Assembly: GCA_007570785.1 (NCBI GenBank)
Contig: ML664161.1
Coordinates: forward strand, 2,329,260 to 2,393,259
Source: Antilocapra americana
Lineage: Eukaryota > Chordata > Mammalia > Artiodactyla > Antilocapridae
Direction: 5' to 3'
DNA: 64,000 bases
Positions 36,311 to 47,690 of this stretch are shown here, in pieces (within the stretch, counting starts at the first letter, position 1; each line of letters starts with the position of its first letter). Below the pieces are notes generated by a model, which was not told where the DNA came from, did not search any database, and was given only the letters and a program-made list of their open reading frames with translations. Both the position numbers and the translations under genes were made by a program.

Positions 36311-36944
36311 GAACTCATGTTTAACTGAGTTAACTGATGGTTAAATACAGAAATATTCATAGGTGTGCATTTATACATTAGTGTATAAAGATAGATTTAT
36401 TTTCTTTGTCAGTTGAGAGGGCTTTAAAGAAAAGGCATCCCAGTAGTAATGAGCATAACTGGAATCTAGATCTTGGTTTCTAATACCATTCAGCACTAAA
36501 AGGAACTAGGGTTTCTTTTAGATGATTGTGACAGGAAATAAATAAGATGAGCCTCAAGCAGGAGCATCTTAGAAAGTTAAGGAAGTGCTAAAATATCGCA
36601 TTAATGGGGACATAAATGTATCAAAGGGGCAAAGGAGTTAAGTGAAAGATTTAAAAATAAGTTAGTGTTGGATTATAAACAGAAGTATAAAATAAATATA
36701 TACGATTAAATACTGAAATGATTGACTAAGTTAACAAATGGAGGAAAAAAGATAAATCCTTCATGCATAAGAATTTCAAACAAATTATACAGAAACTTTC
36801 CCTAAGGGAGTATGCTGCACAAAGTGTACAGTATGGAAAGGAAGAAACAAACAGTAATTTTACAGTGGAAAAACCTTACAGTACTTCAGCCAAGGGATCA
36901 AGTTCAACATCAGCAGTCATAAATCATGTTGATTGTGTTTACAC
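36311..36944. other. Nothing recognised
   Basis: AT-rich sequence. The open frame beginning at 36763 runs into the next SINE and lacks a domain. Confidence 0.5.
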
Positions 36945-36948
36945 TTAT

Positions 36949-37070
36949 GAGAAGGAAATCACAACCCACTCCAGTACTCTTGCCTGGAAAGTCCCATGGA
37001 CTGAGAAACCTGGTAGGCTACAGTTCACGGAGTCGCAAGAGTCAGACATGACTGAGCGACTTCACTTTTT
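36949..37070 (+). mobile_element. Bov-A monomer
   Basis: Sense 'gaaggaaatcacaacccact' to 'gactgagcgacttcactttt': the BovB-derived body of a Bov SINE without the tRNA head. Confidence 0.85.
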
Positions 37071-37211
37071 TCAGTTGATATGATGAGATGAACATGGCAC
37101 TTTATCTCTCTAATCTTCTTATGTATAACCCATTAAAATTGCATTTCACCCTGCAAATTCAAATTTTACTATTTCTCTAATTAATAAAAATAGTTGTGGA
37201 GTGCAAATACT

Positions 37212-37383
37212 ATTTAGAGTATGTTACTTCCTCTCCAAATTCATGTTTTGAAAGCCCTAACCCCTCCTATGCTGTATTTAGAGATAGAGGCTTTGAGAGA
37301 TAATGACATTTAGATGAGGTCATGAGGAAGGAACTCTCTTGATAGGACTAGTGTACTTAAAAGCAGAGGAAGAGATAAAATAA
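37212..37383 (+). mobile_element. MaLR LTR 5' fragment
   Basis: 'aaattcatgttttgaaagcc', 'gatgaggtcatgaggaagga' and 'gataggactagtgtacttaa' match the first part of an MST/MLT1-type LTR in sense. It stops where the hairpin at 37384 begins. Confidence 0.75.
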
Positions 37384-37425
37384 AACAAGGATATGTTATC
37401 AATTCATTCATAACATATCCTTGTT
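37384..37425. repeat. Perfect 16-bp inverted repeat
   Basis: Arm 'aacaaggatatgttat' (37384-37399) and its exact reverse complement (37410-37425) are separated by a 10-nt loop. There is no T-run behind it that would suggest a terminator. Confidence 0.95.
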
Positions 37426-38157
37426 ATTCCTGCGTTCTCTGTTAGTGACTTCACCTTCTTATTGAAATCTATTTGTAACCTCAAGGTTAATACTTGAGGC
37501 AGTTTCTAGGGTAATTGCTGAGCATGCTTAGAGCACTTACAAACGTACATATATTCAGCTGAGGTCAAACATGGCAGCACACTGCCTAGATTCAGTTTTT
37601 ATTCAGAAATGACCAGGAGATGGAGTAGGGAACAGTGCAGTATATTACAAGATGCTCTAGATTTGGGGCCAGTTGGGTGAGATTTGGATCTGAACTCTGG
37701 CATGTATTGATGGGGCAGCCTCAGGAAAATCACTTTCCTGAGTGATTTCTCAACATCATTTTTTTTTTTTTTTTGCAAAATAAAGTAGGATTTACCAGAA
37801 TGAGTTGTTTTTAGGATTTAGTATTATATTCTATATGTGATACGTGTGTGCATTGCGTGCATGTATGTATACATATATTTCTCCTAGAAGCAAAAGTTCG
37901 ATATTTACTAACTCAGTGTTCCTCTACCTTTATAGAAAATTACTACTGGGAATAACAAGAACACACCATTTTTTTAGTGTGTTAAATACCAGAAACTCTG
38001 CCAGGTACAAAGATATGCACAGCCTAGGAAGAAATTACAATCAAGTGGAAAAAGGTATTATTTTAGTAGGAGAATTTTTTTTTAGCTCTCAAGTTGAAGG
38101 AGATAGAATGAAGGCCTTATCTGGGACTTCTGAACTACAAGGGCTATTTCACTTCTA
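37426..38157. other. Nothing recognised except a T-run
   Basis: A T-run at 37758-37774 has no insert recognised beside it. The open frame at 37844-38188 crosses into the L1 and is not supported. Confidence 0.45.
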
Positions 38158-38620
38158 TTTAAAGGATCATGTCATCTGCAAACAGTGAGAGTTTTACTTC
38201 TTCTTTTCCAATCTGGATCCCTTTTATTTCTTTATCTGATCTGATTGCTGTGGCCAAGACGTCCAAAACTATGTTGAATAGTAGTGGTGAGAGTGGGCAC
38301 CCTTGTCTTGTTCCTGACTTCAGGGGAAATGCTTTCAGTTTTTCACCATTGAGGATAATGTTTGCTGTGGGTTTGTCATATATAGCTTTTATTATGTTGA
38401 GGTATGTTCCTTTTATTCCTGCCTTTTGGAGGGTTTTTATCATAAATGGATGTTGAATTTTGTCAAAGGCTTTCTCTGCATCTATTGAGATAATCATGTG
38501 GTTTTTATTTTTTAATTTGTTAATGTGGTGTATTACAATGATTGATTTGCAGATATTGAAGAATCCTTACATCCCTGGGATAAAGCCTACTTGGTCATAA
38601 TGTATGATCTTTTCAATGAG
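38158..38620 (-). mobile_element. Internal L1 reverse-transcriptase fragment
   Basis: The minus strand keeps an open frame of 112 codons from the L1 ORF2 reverse transcriptase: [17 protein letters not shown] (motif A), [20 protein letters not shown] and FADDMIL (catalytic box). It is relatively well preserved. Neither the 3' end nor a T-run is present at its left edge, so it is an internal piece. Confidence 0.92.
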
Positions 38621-39796
38621 GAATCACTTCTGATTCTTCCCAGAGTTCAGAGCAGGCATATCAATAATTCCAATTTTATACTCAATTTTTAAAAACAATT
38701 TGCAATGCATTTCCCTCTAAAACCTTTGGAATGTGTCCCTTCTTCCTTTTTTATGGCTTCCAAAATTATTCACAGCACATGTTTAGTGAATGTGTGCCTG
38801 TACCTTTACTAACCTCAGGCACTGACTATAAGAGTTTATTTCTTTGTAGCTGGGTGTTTATGATGTTTACATTCTAACCTATAATGTAACCTATCTCCTT
38901 CTAACCTAGAACACTTATGCTTCTGTTTTTAGCTATTAAATAATATAAATCATCTATTATATCATCAGATTTAATTTTTCTGTTATTATTTTTAAACTTA
39001 GTGGATGCTTGAAAAGTTAGAGTCCTATTAGTGGGTTTAAATGGCTTTTCGTAAGTTTTAGTGCTAAAAATTTTTATAATGAGTTGACAGCAATATGTCA
39101 ATTTCTACTCCCTGAAATTAAAAGAAGTACATTAAATTCAAATAACGTATTTTCAAGTAAAGTATTTATCCTGTTGCATTCCAACACAACTTTATGGTAT
39201 GACATATGTTTACAGACTATTAAACTATCATGAATACAGATTTAAAAATTTACAAGTTGAAACAGAAAGCATGATATAGGTTAGCTCTAATTTTTCTCTT
39301 ATCATCCCAATCACTAACATTTAAGCATCAATTTATGGAAATAACCTACGAAAAGCAGTAACTACCCAATTCTAAAGTCTGTTTCATCTCAGTTCTCCTT
39401 TGAGACTATCAGTTATCTCATCCCATTCAGGCGCTATTTTAAACACTCTCAATTCCGATTTTCACTTTAGTCTAATCCTGTTAATATAATCTCTTTTGTA
39501 TGGTCTGGGGAAAGCTCTTCCTGTCTCTAGTCTAATAAAAGCTTATTGTCATATCCCAGCACCTTCTAAACATTAGTTTAGTCTGTCCAAATCTGTGGAA
39601 TCCTACCCAGCTGACAAAAAACTAAGTTTACATGTGTCCCACCTTATATGTCACCCTGAAAAAAAAACAAAACACTTTATAATCATACATTCTCATAATC
39701 TTTGTGGTGGTAAAAATAACATGAATTTTACAGCCAATGGAGATAGATTGTCCCACCAAAATGGAAATTTCCCAGGAATATTAAAGTCTGTAATGT
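38621..39796. other. Nothing recognised
   Basis: AT-rich sequence. The open frame at 39595-39939 runs into a BovB tail and has no recognisable domain. Confidence 0.45.
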
Positions 39797-39921
39797 CTTC
39801 AGTTCAGTCCTCTGTCATGTCAGAATCTTTGCAATCCCATGGACTGCAGCACGCAGGCTTCCCTGTCCATCACCAACTCCTGAAGCTTGCTCAGACTCAT
39901 GTCCATCGAGTGGCTGATGTG
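39797..39921 (-). mobile_element. BovB 3' tail (antisense)
   Basis: 'cagttcagtcctctgtcatg' to 'catgtccatcgagtggctga' is the complement of the last 125 bp or so of BovB. No clear target duplication. Confidence 0.85.
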
Positions 39922-40164
39922 TTATCCCTATCTGTGTAAGCTCTGAAAGTTGCAAGCAAACATTGACAAAACAGCAAGAAAGAGAGACAGAAATGTAGGA
40001 GAACTTCGGCCTGTTAAGATTGACACATACAACCCTATATAGCCTGATAAGCTAGTTTTGGTCTGTTCTTCTGGACTTTCTTCTCATTCCTGAAGCCTGG
40101 CTCAAGGAAAAATTATTAAGTCATTGTTTAATGGAATGATACAAAATATGCATATTTTATATCA

Positions 40165-40545
40165 ATCCTAGTCATTCTGTTCTATTCCATTTAAGTTGCT
40201 ATAAAAATATTATAGACTAAGTAGCCTATAAAAAATGAGAATTTATTTCTTACAGTTCTGAAGGCTGGGAAGTCCAAAATCATGGCACTGATAGATTAGA
40301 GTCTGGTAATTTCCCATTTTCTAACTCTTAGACCATAGTCTTCTCTCTGAGTTCTCATAGTAGAAAGGGCAAGGGACCTCTCTGGGTTCCCTTTCTGAGG
40401 GCTTAAATCCCATTCATGAGGGTTCTACTCTTATAATCTAATCACTTTCCAAAAGCCCCACCACCTAATACCATCACATTGGTCATTAAGATTTAATATA
40501 TATGAGTTTGGGAAGGATAACATCATTCAGTCTTTATAGCACATT
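40165..40545 (-). mobile_element. MaLR LTR (antisense)
   Basis: 'agaatttatttcttacagtt', 'ctgaaggctgggaagtccaa', 'catgagggttctactcttat', 'ccacctaataccatcacatt' follow the complement of an MST/MLT1-type LTR in order. Confidence 0.78.
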
Positions 40546-42613
40546 TGTAAAAACAAGACCAGCCCACCTAGTTGGGATATATTCTGAGGCTTAACATAGC
40601 TACTCCATCAGTATGAACCCTCAAAATCCAGCCTTCTACAGGGTGTACTACCCTTTTCTTGAGTACAAATCCAGAGTGAATCATTTTTATAAATTTCTGC
40701 TCTCTTTAGTTATGCTAGAGAATAGTAGTTAATATATTTTTCATTTAGTTTAGGAATAAAAATATGCTGATATAAATTTTCTTTTTTTATATCCAAACAG
40801 TGCACTGTTAGCAGATTTCCTGAATGTATATTAGGCACTTGTATAAAAATAGAAGTTTCCCCTTTAAACACATGGATAACATACTAACATGTTTAGTGAT
40901 TAAAGACAAGTACAAACAAATATATTTTCTCACTAGCATTTCTACCCCTTAGGAGAAATTTCTTAGTTGGAGGAGAAGAGTATTCATCTCTCTGTGCTTT
41001 AAAATTATATATAAAATGATCATCCCATGTGTATTTCAATCTTAAAACAAGTGAGACACATGTTTTAAAAGAATTCATGATTTCATCTCTCCCTTTCTAA
41101 CCCATAACATAATATTTCATAAATGGCTAGGATGATAAAACACAGTTTTAAAAAGCCATAGTATTGAAGCTCTTTTCTACTAAGGCTGAATAATTAAGGT
41201 CAGTTTCTTAAAAATCTTGACTTTAAAAAAATTTATTTTTGAAAGTTCAGAACATTCCATATCATGTAAAAGATTAATTGTATAAATAGGTTTTGTCAGA
41301 ACTACATTCTGTATTTTTTTTTCCTTCAATGAAACATTGATGAGCATATATCTTAAGGGGTAGATTTTGCTCTCCCATGAACTTCTGAAATCCCATTTTC
41401 AATAATAAGAGCAGAAGACTGTGAAACTGACCTTCTGAAAATGGTATTAAAATTGTTTTTTGAGAAAGGCAAGATCATTACTTGGTGCTGTCTTGCTAGA
41501 ATGGGTAAAGGACCTCAGTATGTTTTGATCTTTGCTTTCATAGGTACACATGGTGTCTGTCTCTTCTCCAGCATCTAATTTTGCCATAGATTTTTCTGTG
41601 AAAAGAGACTTTATTTCTACTTAGTGTTTGTTTGGCGTAAATGGAATTGCCTTCTATTATTCATTTGAAATAAATGTTTAAAGGCAAGTTACATTAAAAA
41701 CTAATACAATGAAACTTTGTAGAGGTTTCAGTGCAACCTATAATAAACTGAAAAATTGAAATTAAAAACATAATGAGCCAGTATTTAAAAACTTTTTAAA
41801 CACATATGTCTATAGAAAGCTTGGAAGATAGAACCTCAGTTGATAAAATGTACCATAATGATTCACAAGTTTAAAAGTATTAGGCAAAATAAATGTTTTT
41901 GAAAAAAAGGCAAATATATTAAGGTAATCCCTTAGACAAATTTAGAGTAGAATAATTATGCGGAATTCAAATATTGTAGTTTGAATTTGGTACCAATATT
42001 CTCACACATACAAACACCCATCAGTCAAACAGATTTCATTATTACCATTAACTGCTGCTCAGAAAATAGAAAGGTCCTCAGAAGTAAGAGAATTTTACAT
42101 CTCAAGGACTTTACATATAATTTAAGAGATTATGTTTTGAACTTATAACATCTTGATCAAAACACCTGAATAACTGGTAATGCTTAGACACGGTTTGGCA
42201 TTTCTTTAATCAGTAAATTTGCTTCTAGGTCTGTTTAGTTTTGCTGAATTAAAATTCATCCTATATTCTAAGTCTTGGATCTTGGTAAATGAGATTCCTT
42301 GGTAATGAGGTAAACTTTTATCACACTTGTAGCGTCACTTTATGTGGTCAAGGCCATGTTCCTTACATCATTTTTTTTATTTTGGCTATCCTTGGTTTAT
42401 TCTTATTAGACAGCTGAATTTTCAGTCATATGTACTTTTTTATTTCACACACACACACACACACATACACTTTCCTAACCTACAGGCATATTCTTTTATA
42501 CTTTATTATTCTTACTTTTCATTCCCATTGTTGAGTCATTGGTAGGTGGTTTCAACCAAAAACTAAAAACCAATGTTTGGCTTACTTATACATGATTCTT
42601 ACCATGCTGACTT
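40546..42613. other. AT-rich stretch with a (CA)n tract
   Basis: No gene seen. A (CA)n microsatellite lies at 42446-42470. Confidence 0.5.
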
Positions 42614-43985
42614 TGCTTGTTGCTGTTCAGTCATGAATTTGTGTCCGACTCCTTGTGACCCCATGGACTGCAGCACATTAGGCTTCCTTGTCCTTCACTG
42701 TCTCCCAAAGTTTGCTCAAACTCATGTCCATTGAGTCAGTGATGCCATGCAGCCATCTCATCCACTGTCCACCCACCATCACCCATTTCTCCTCCTGCCC
42801 TCAATCTTTGCCAGAATCAGAGTCTTTTCCAATGAGTTGGCTATTCATATGAGATGGCCAAAGTATTGGAACTTCAACTTCAGCATCAGACCTTCCAATG
42901 AATATTCAGGGTTGGTTTCCTTTAGGATTGACTGGTTTGATTTCCTTGCTGTTCAAGAGACTCTCAAGAGTCTTCTCCAACACCATAGTTCAAAAGCATC
43001 AGCTAGTCAGCACTCAGCCTTCTTTATGGTCCAACTCTAACATCTGGAAAAACCATAGCTTTGACTGTATGGAACTTTGTAAGCAAAGTTATATCTCTGC
43101 TTTTTAATGTGCTGTTTAAGAGAAGGAAATGGCAACCCACTCCAGTGTTCTTGCCTGGAGAATCCCAGGGACGAGGAAGCCTAGTGGGCTGCTGTCTATG
43201 AGGTCGCACAGAGTTGGACACGACTGAAGCAACTTAGCAGCAGTAGCAGCAGCAGCAACTAGGTTTTTAACAGCTTTTCTTCCAAGGAGACTTTAATTTC
43301 GTTGCTGCAGTCACCATCTGCAGTGATTTTGGAGCACAAAAAAAAAATAAAGTCTCTCACTGTTTCCATTGTTTCTCCATCTATTTGCCATGAAGTGATA
43401 GGATCAGATACCATAGTCTTAGTATTCTTAATGTTGAGTTTTAAGCCAACTTTTTCACTCTCCTCTTTCACTTTCATTAAGAGGCTCTTTAGTTCCTCTT
43501 TGCTTTCTGCCAGAAGGGTGGTGTTATCTGCATATCGGAGTTTATTGATATTTTTCCCAGCAATCTTGATTCCAACTTGTGTTCATCCAGTCCAGAATTT
43601 CGCAAGATGTCCTCTGCATATAGGTTAAATAAGCAGGGTTACAATATATAGCCTTGAGCTATTTTGAGCCAATTCTGAGCCAATCTGTTGTTCCATGTCC
43701 AGTTCTAACCGTTACTTCTTGACCTTCATACAGGTTCTGCAGGAGAGAGGTAAGGTGATCTTGTATTCCCATGTCTTTTAGAGTTTTCCACAGTTTGTTG
43801 TGATCCAAACATTCAAAGGCTTTAGTGTAGTCAATAAAGCAGAAGTAGATGTTTTTCTGGAACTCTCTTGCTTTTTCCAGTGGATGTTGGCAATTTGATC
43901 TGATTCCTCTGCCTTTTCTTAATCCAGCTTTGCCTGTATCACCTGCTATTTCAAAGTATTTTAAAGTGTTCAAGATTTCTTCCTA
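42614..43985 (-). mobile_element. BovB RT and 3' end (antisense), interrupted
   Basis: The minus strand carries BovB from the reverse transcriptase (EFQKNIYFCFIDYTKAFECLDH at about 43805-43870) to the 3' end at 42614. The catalytic box reads YADN instead of YADD (43523-43534), so the second Asp is lost. A Bov-A unit is inserted at 43121-43258. Confidence 0.9.
43121..43258 (+). mobile_element. Bov-A unit inserted in BovB
   Basis: Sense 'agaaggaaatggcaacccac' to 'cttagcagcagtagcagcag'. It lies opposite in orientation to the BovB it interrupts, although both share the same tail ancestry. Confidence 0.88.
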
Positions 43986-44228
43986 TTACCAAGTCATTAT
44001 TCTGTGCTTTACTTGTAAAATACTAACTTGATAACATTCCTCTTATGATTTATTGTTTCAGTAGGTACTGGTATAGTTTGTCCCAAATGGTCAACCACCT
44101 ACCTGAAATAATATGTGTAAGAGCGTATGTGAACCAAACTATTCTCTATTTTCTTCACAGTGTTCCTTCTATTTCCTCTGATGCTGTGTCTGTTTTTTGA
44201 AATCTTCAATTTCTCTATAACATAAAAG

Positions 44229-44440
44229 AAAGAGAAAGTGAACCTGCTCAGTCATGTCCTACTCTGCGGCCCCATAGACTGTAGCCCACCAGGCTCCTCC
44301 ATCCATGGAATTTTCCAGGCCAGAGTACTGGAGTGGGTTGCCATTTTCTTCTCCAGAGGATCTTCCTGACCCTGGGATCAAACCTGGGTCTCCAGCATTG
44401 CAGGCAGATGCTTTTACCATCTGACCCACCAGGGAAACCC
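44229..44440 (-). mobile_element. Bov-tA SINE
   Basis: Antisense copy: 'gaacctgctcagtcatgtcc' at left, 'gggatcaaacctgggtctcc' B-box complement, 'ccaccagggaaaccc' head complement at right. Confidence 0.93.
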
Positions 44441-45047
44441 CTATTACATAAACATCCCATAAATATTGCTCTGAATTTTTCAAAGGAGGTGAGCATCATT
44501 TATTTGTTATTGTGTAATTATACACATTAGTAAGTTGAAAAACACAGTACTTTTATTTAAGTGAGCTTTTTTTATCCAGGCTTAATTTTAGTATGAAATA
44601 GTATTTCTGTTTAGACAGAAATTTAACTTTTCATGTCCCTAAATGACTTTGCTAATTGTCTTCTACTAAGTGTTATTAATTCAATTATACCAAAAGCTTA
44701 AATAAATCAAACAAGTTAATCTCAGTATTTCATCTTTTCTCCTTCTTGTATAACTAAGTCCATCTGCCAAAAGAATTTGTCCTGGTCAAAAAGTGATAGG
44801 ACAAGCTCTTGTTTCATTTTAACCAGATAGTCTCTCTTACTAAATCGTAACCATATGATAGGAGCCCAGTCTCATTTATCTCCAAATTTATCTTCCTTCA
44901 CCCTCCCTTACCTTTTCCTGTGAATGGTTATTACAGTGCTCTGAAGATCGTAGGTTATTTTATTTAGGGAACCATTACAATTACAAACATTATTTTGTCC
45001 CATGAACCATGCTAAATAGCAGCGTATACATAAATTCTCATCAAATT
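44441..45047. other. Nothing recognised
   Basis: AT-rich sequence without a supported feature. Confidence 0.5.
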
Positions 45048-45049
45048 TT

Positions 45050-45215
45050 CACAAGTTAGCACCATCATTATTATTATTACCATTTTATAAAATAAGAAAC
45101 TAATGTTTAACTGTGTAAAGTCACTTGTTCAAGGTCACATAGCTGTTAGTGGAGGTCTGGGACTCAGTACTAGGCATTCTATCCCTAGATCCTATCTCTT
45201 ACTCAAGTATCTCCT
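45050..45215 (+). repeat. MIR SINE
   Basis: 'accattttataaaataagaa...agtcacttgttcaaggtcac...atagctgttagtggaggtct' is the MIR core in sense, with an ATT-rich expansion near 45066-45078. Confidence 0.8.
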
Positions 45216-46084
45216 ACCTCCCTAGAGAGACTGACCTGTTTTTAACTGGCATAGTTTCAGATTTCCTGTGATCCTGTCCTGTGATACTGCATTTGTGTCG
45301 CTTCATTTATGTCCAGTCTTTAGTGTCGCTCAAGCATGCTGTGCATTAAATGCAGATAACCAAGCAATAGCAACATAGTACTTCTGTTATTGTGCTATGA
45401 AGAAGAGTGTTTTTGGCATACAATTTTCCTAGACATCTCTAGTTCTACTCAACCTCTTCTCATTTTTATTGCTTTGACTGTTGAATTCTTAGCTCCATAT
45501 CCTGCATTTGTAACAATTTCTATTCCATATATTTGACATTTAACTTTTTTTTTTTTTTTACTAGCACAGATTGTGCTTATGCCTTTGATTTAAGGCCCAC
45601 GTCAGCTTTCTTCAAAATCCTTTCTTCTTAGCTCTTCCCCATTCTGTCCACCATGGGAGAGCTTTTTAGATTTGTGAGACTGAGTCATATTAATTCAATT
45701 ATAAGGGATTATGTATAAACTAGAATATTAATATCTTTTATTTACAGCGAGAACTGTGTCACAGAAATCAGGATAGTTCCATGTTTCACAGTGGCATTTC
45801 TTTCTGTAAAAAATAGCAAGGTAAGAAAAAAATTGAAAAGAAAATGTTGTTTGATGGGCATAGGATCAAGCAAGAATAGTAGCTGGAAAATCTTAATGGA
45901 TAATTTATTCTTAGCCACAGCAGGACACTAAACCTTGGTGTTTCCTCAGGAGGCACCTACATTCCTGACACAGTGTCAGTGAAGTAGTGGTGAGTTCTCA
46001 TTCACTGACTTGTTTTAGTTAGTATTTGGTTTTAGTAGTTATTCTTCTAGCTTGAGTAGGTTTTTGTTTTCATTTTTTCATTGA
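45216..46084. other. Nothing recognised
   Basis: Contains a T-run at 45546-45559 and no supported gene or RNA. Confidence 0.45.
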
Positions 46085-46365
46085 CTAACTCATTTAAAGA
46101 TATTTATTCAACACAGACTATGTGCTAAGCACTGAGTAAATCATGAAGACACCATATTAACAAGGCAGACATAGTTTCTGTCCTCACTGAACTTACCGTT
46201 TAGTGATGGACTCAGTTACTAAAGAAGTAAACACAAGAAAATGATTTACAGCTGCCTTCATTACTCCGAAGAACAAGTGTGTGGTGTTGTGAGGTTGCAA
46301 AACAGAAGACTCAGTTTTCTGTAGGAAGTCAGAAGAGACTTTCCTGTGAAAGAGATTTTTAAGGT

Positions 46366-46553
46366 AGGCTTCCCTTGTGGCTTTGCCGGTAAAGAATCTG
46401 CCTGCAGTGCGAGAGACCTGGGTTTGATCCCTGGGTTGGGAAAATTCCCTGGAGAACGGAAAGGTTCTGACTCCAGTATTCTGGCCTGGAGAATTCCATG
46501 GACACAGTCCATGGGGTCACAAAAAGTCGGACACGACTGAGTCACTTTCACTT
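46366..46553 (+). mobile_element. Bov-tA SINE
   Basis: Sense copy with head 'ggcttcccttgtggctttgc', B-box-like 'gggtttgatccctggg' and tail 'gtcggacacgactgagtcac'. Confidence 0.93.
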
Positions 46554-46727
46554 TAGGATTTATAGCGTGGACATGACAGAGAAGTAGAGGAAGAAACTTT
46601 TCGGCAGTGGGGACATGGAGCAAGGTCCCCAGGTGGGAAATAACTTGGGTATTTTAATTAATTAACAGAGAGTAGATATATGGAAGCTTAGTGAATGGAG
46701 GAAAGAGTGATTAATAATGAATGTATT

Positions 46728-47529
46728 GGCCTTTCCGCGTCCCTCGCGGCGGGCGGCGGGGCTGCGCCGCGCACTCGGATCCGCGGCTTCGCGGCCAACG
46801 GCGTCTTCGCGGGCCCCATGGCCGCCGACGCGGCTCCTCGGGGGAGAGAAGATGGTGGGCCGGAACAGCGCCATCGCCGCCGGGGCCCTTTTCATCGGTT
46901 ACTGCATCTACTTCTACCGCAAGAGGCGGAGTGACCCCAACTTCAAAAACAGGCTGAGCAAAGGAAGAAAGAAACAAAAGCTTGCCAAGGAGAGAGCTAG
47001 GCTTTCCAAGTTACCTGATCTTAAAGATGCTGAAGCCGTTCAGAAATTCTTTCTAGAAGAAATACAGCTTGGTGAAGAATTACTAGCTCAAGGTGAAGAT
47101 GAGAAGGGAGTGGACCATCTGACAAATGCGATCGCTGTGTGTGGACAGCCACAGCAGTTACTGCAAGTGTTGCAACAAACTCTTCCACCACCAGTGTTCC
47201 ACATGCTTCTGACTAAGCTCCCAACAATTAGTCAGAGAATTGTAAGTGCTCAGAGTTTGGCTGAAGATGATGTGGAATGAGAAACAAATATCAACACAAT
47301 GATCTCAATTAAAACATATTTTTAAATTCTTAACTCAGAAGATGATCAGCTCTGGGGGAGTAAAGACAGATAAGCTTGTTATGGTCTGTCCTCCACAGTG
47401 AAGTCTACCAAAGTTAATTTTTACTTTGTGTAGATCCATTTGTCTGTTTTATTTATTTTTCCCAGTGAAAAATGTATTTTGATAGAGAGCTTTTCATTTT
47501 GTAAATACACTATGAATTACTGAAAAAAA
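46728..47529 (+). mobile_element. TOMM20: Full-length TOMM20 retrocopy with target duplication
   Basis: Intronless copy with a CpG-rich 5' UTR of about 124 bp, a complete coding region, about 240 bp of 3' UTR and a short A-run at 47523-47530. Identical 15-bp repeats 'aataatgaatgtatt' at 46713-46727 and 47530-47544 mark an L1-type insertion. The 5' UTR keeps its many CpGs although the locus is otherwise CpG-poor, which suggests a fairly young insertion or lack of methylation. Confidence 0.96.
46852..47280 (+). CDS. TOMM20: Open TOMM20-like frame (retrocopy), 142 codons
   Basis: TOM20 is the outer-membrane import receptor of mitochondria: an N-terminal anchor plus a cytosolic TPR domain that binds presequences. 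This copy starts at MVGRNSAIAAGALFIGYCIY and runs without a stop to the normal C-terminus AQSLAEDDVE. It is three residues shorter than the usual 145: VCG is missing inside the anchor (residues 12-14) by a 9-nt in-frame deletion. Other changes, from memory of the parent, are Asp to Tyr after the anchor (IYFYRKRR), altered residues before RKKQKLAKE, Gly to Arg (ERARLSK), Tyr to Asp (QGEDEKG) and Gln to His (PVFHML). The TPR core appears intact. An in-frame upstream ATG at 46717 in the target duplication would add 45 residues, but the parental start is the natural one; another ATG at 46818 is out of frame. Whether it is transcribed is unknown. Confidence 0.9.
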   Translation: MVGRNSAIAAGALFIGYCIYFYRKRRSDPNFKNRLSKGRKKQKLAKERARLSKLPDLKDAEAVQKFFLEEIQLGEELLAQGEDEKGVDHLTNAIAVCGQPQQLLQVLQQTLPPPVFHMLLTKLPTISQRIVSAQSLAEDDVE

Positions 47530-47690
47530 AATAATGAATGTATTACAGATTTTGGACTTTCTAAGAAGTTGTTGACGAGTTTTTAAGCAAGGAAGAAACT
47601 AGTTAGAATTGCATTTTAGAATTATCAGTTTGACTGCTACTGCTTTCAAGTATTTATGTGGGTAAGGTCAAGAGTGATAACTGTTAGAAA

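Larger units (their letters stand above)
46085..47690 (+). mobile_element. L2 element, split by a SINE and the TOMM20 retrocopy
   Basis: 'actatgtgctaagcactgag', 'tttctgtcctcactgaactt' and, beyond the inserts, 'gagtttttaagcaaggaaga' and 'attgcattttagaattatca' follow the L2 3' region in order. Bov-tA (46366-46553) and the retrocopy (46728-47529) are insertions in it. Old and diverged. Confidence 0.55.

Noticed and set aside
38159..38497. 112-codon frame with reverse-transcriptase motifs as a candidate retron or domesticated RT
   Set aside because: The motifs are those of L1 ORF2 and the nucleotide sequence is plainly L1.
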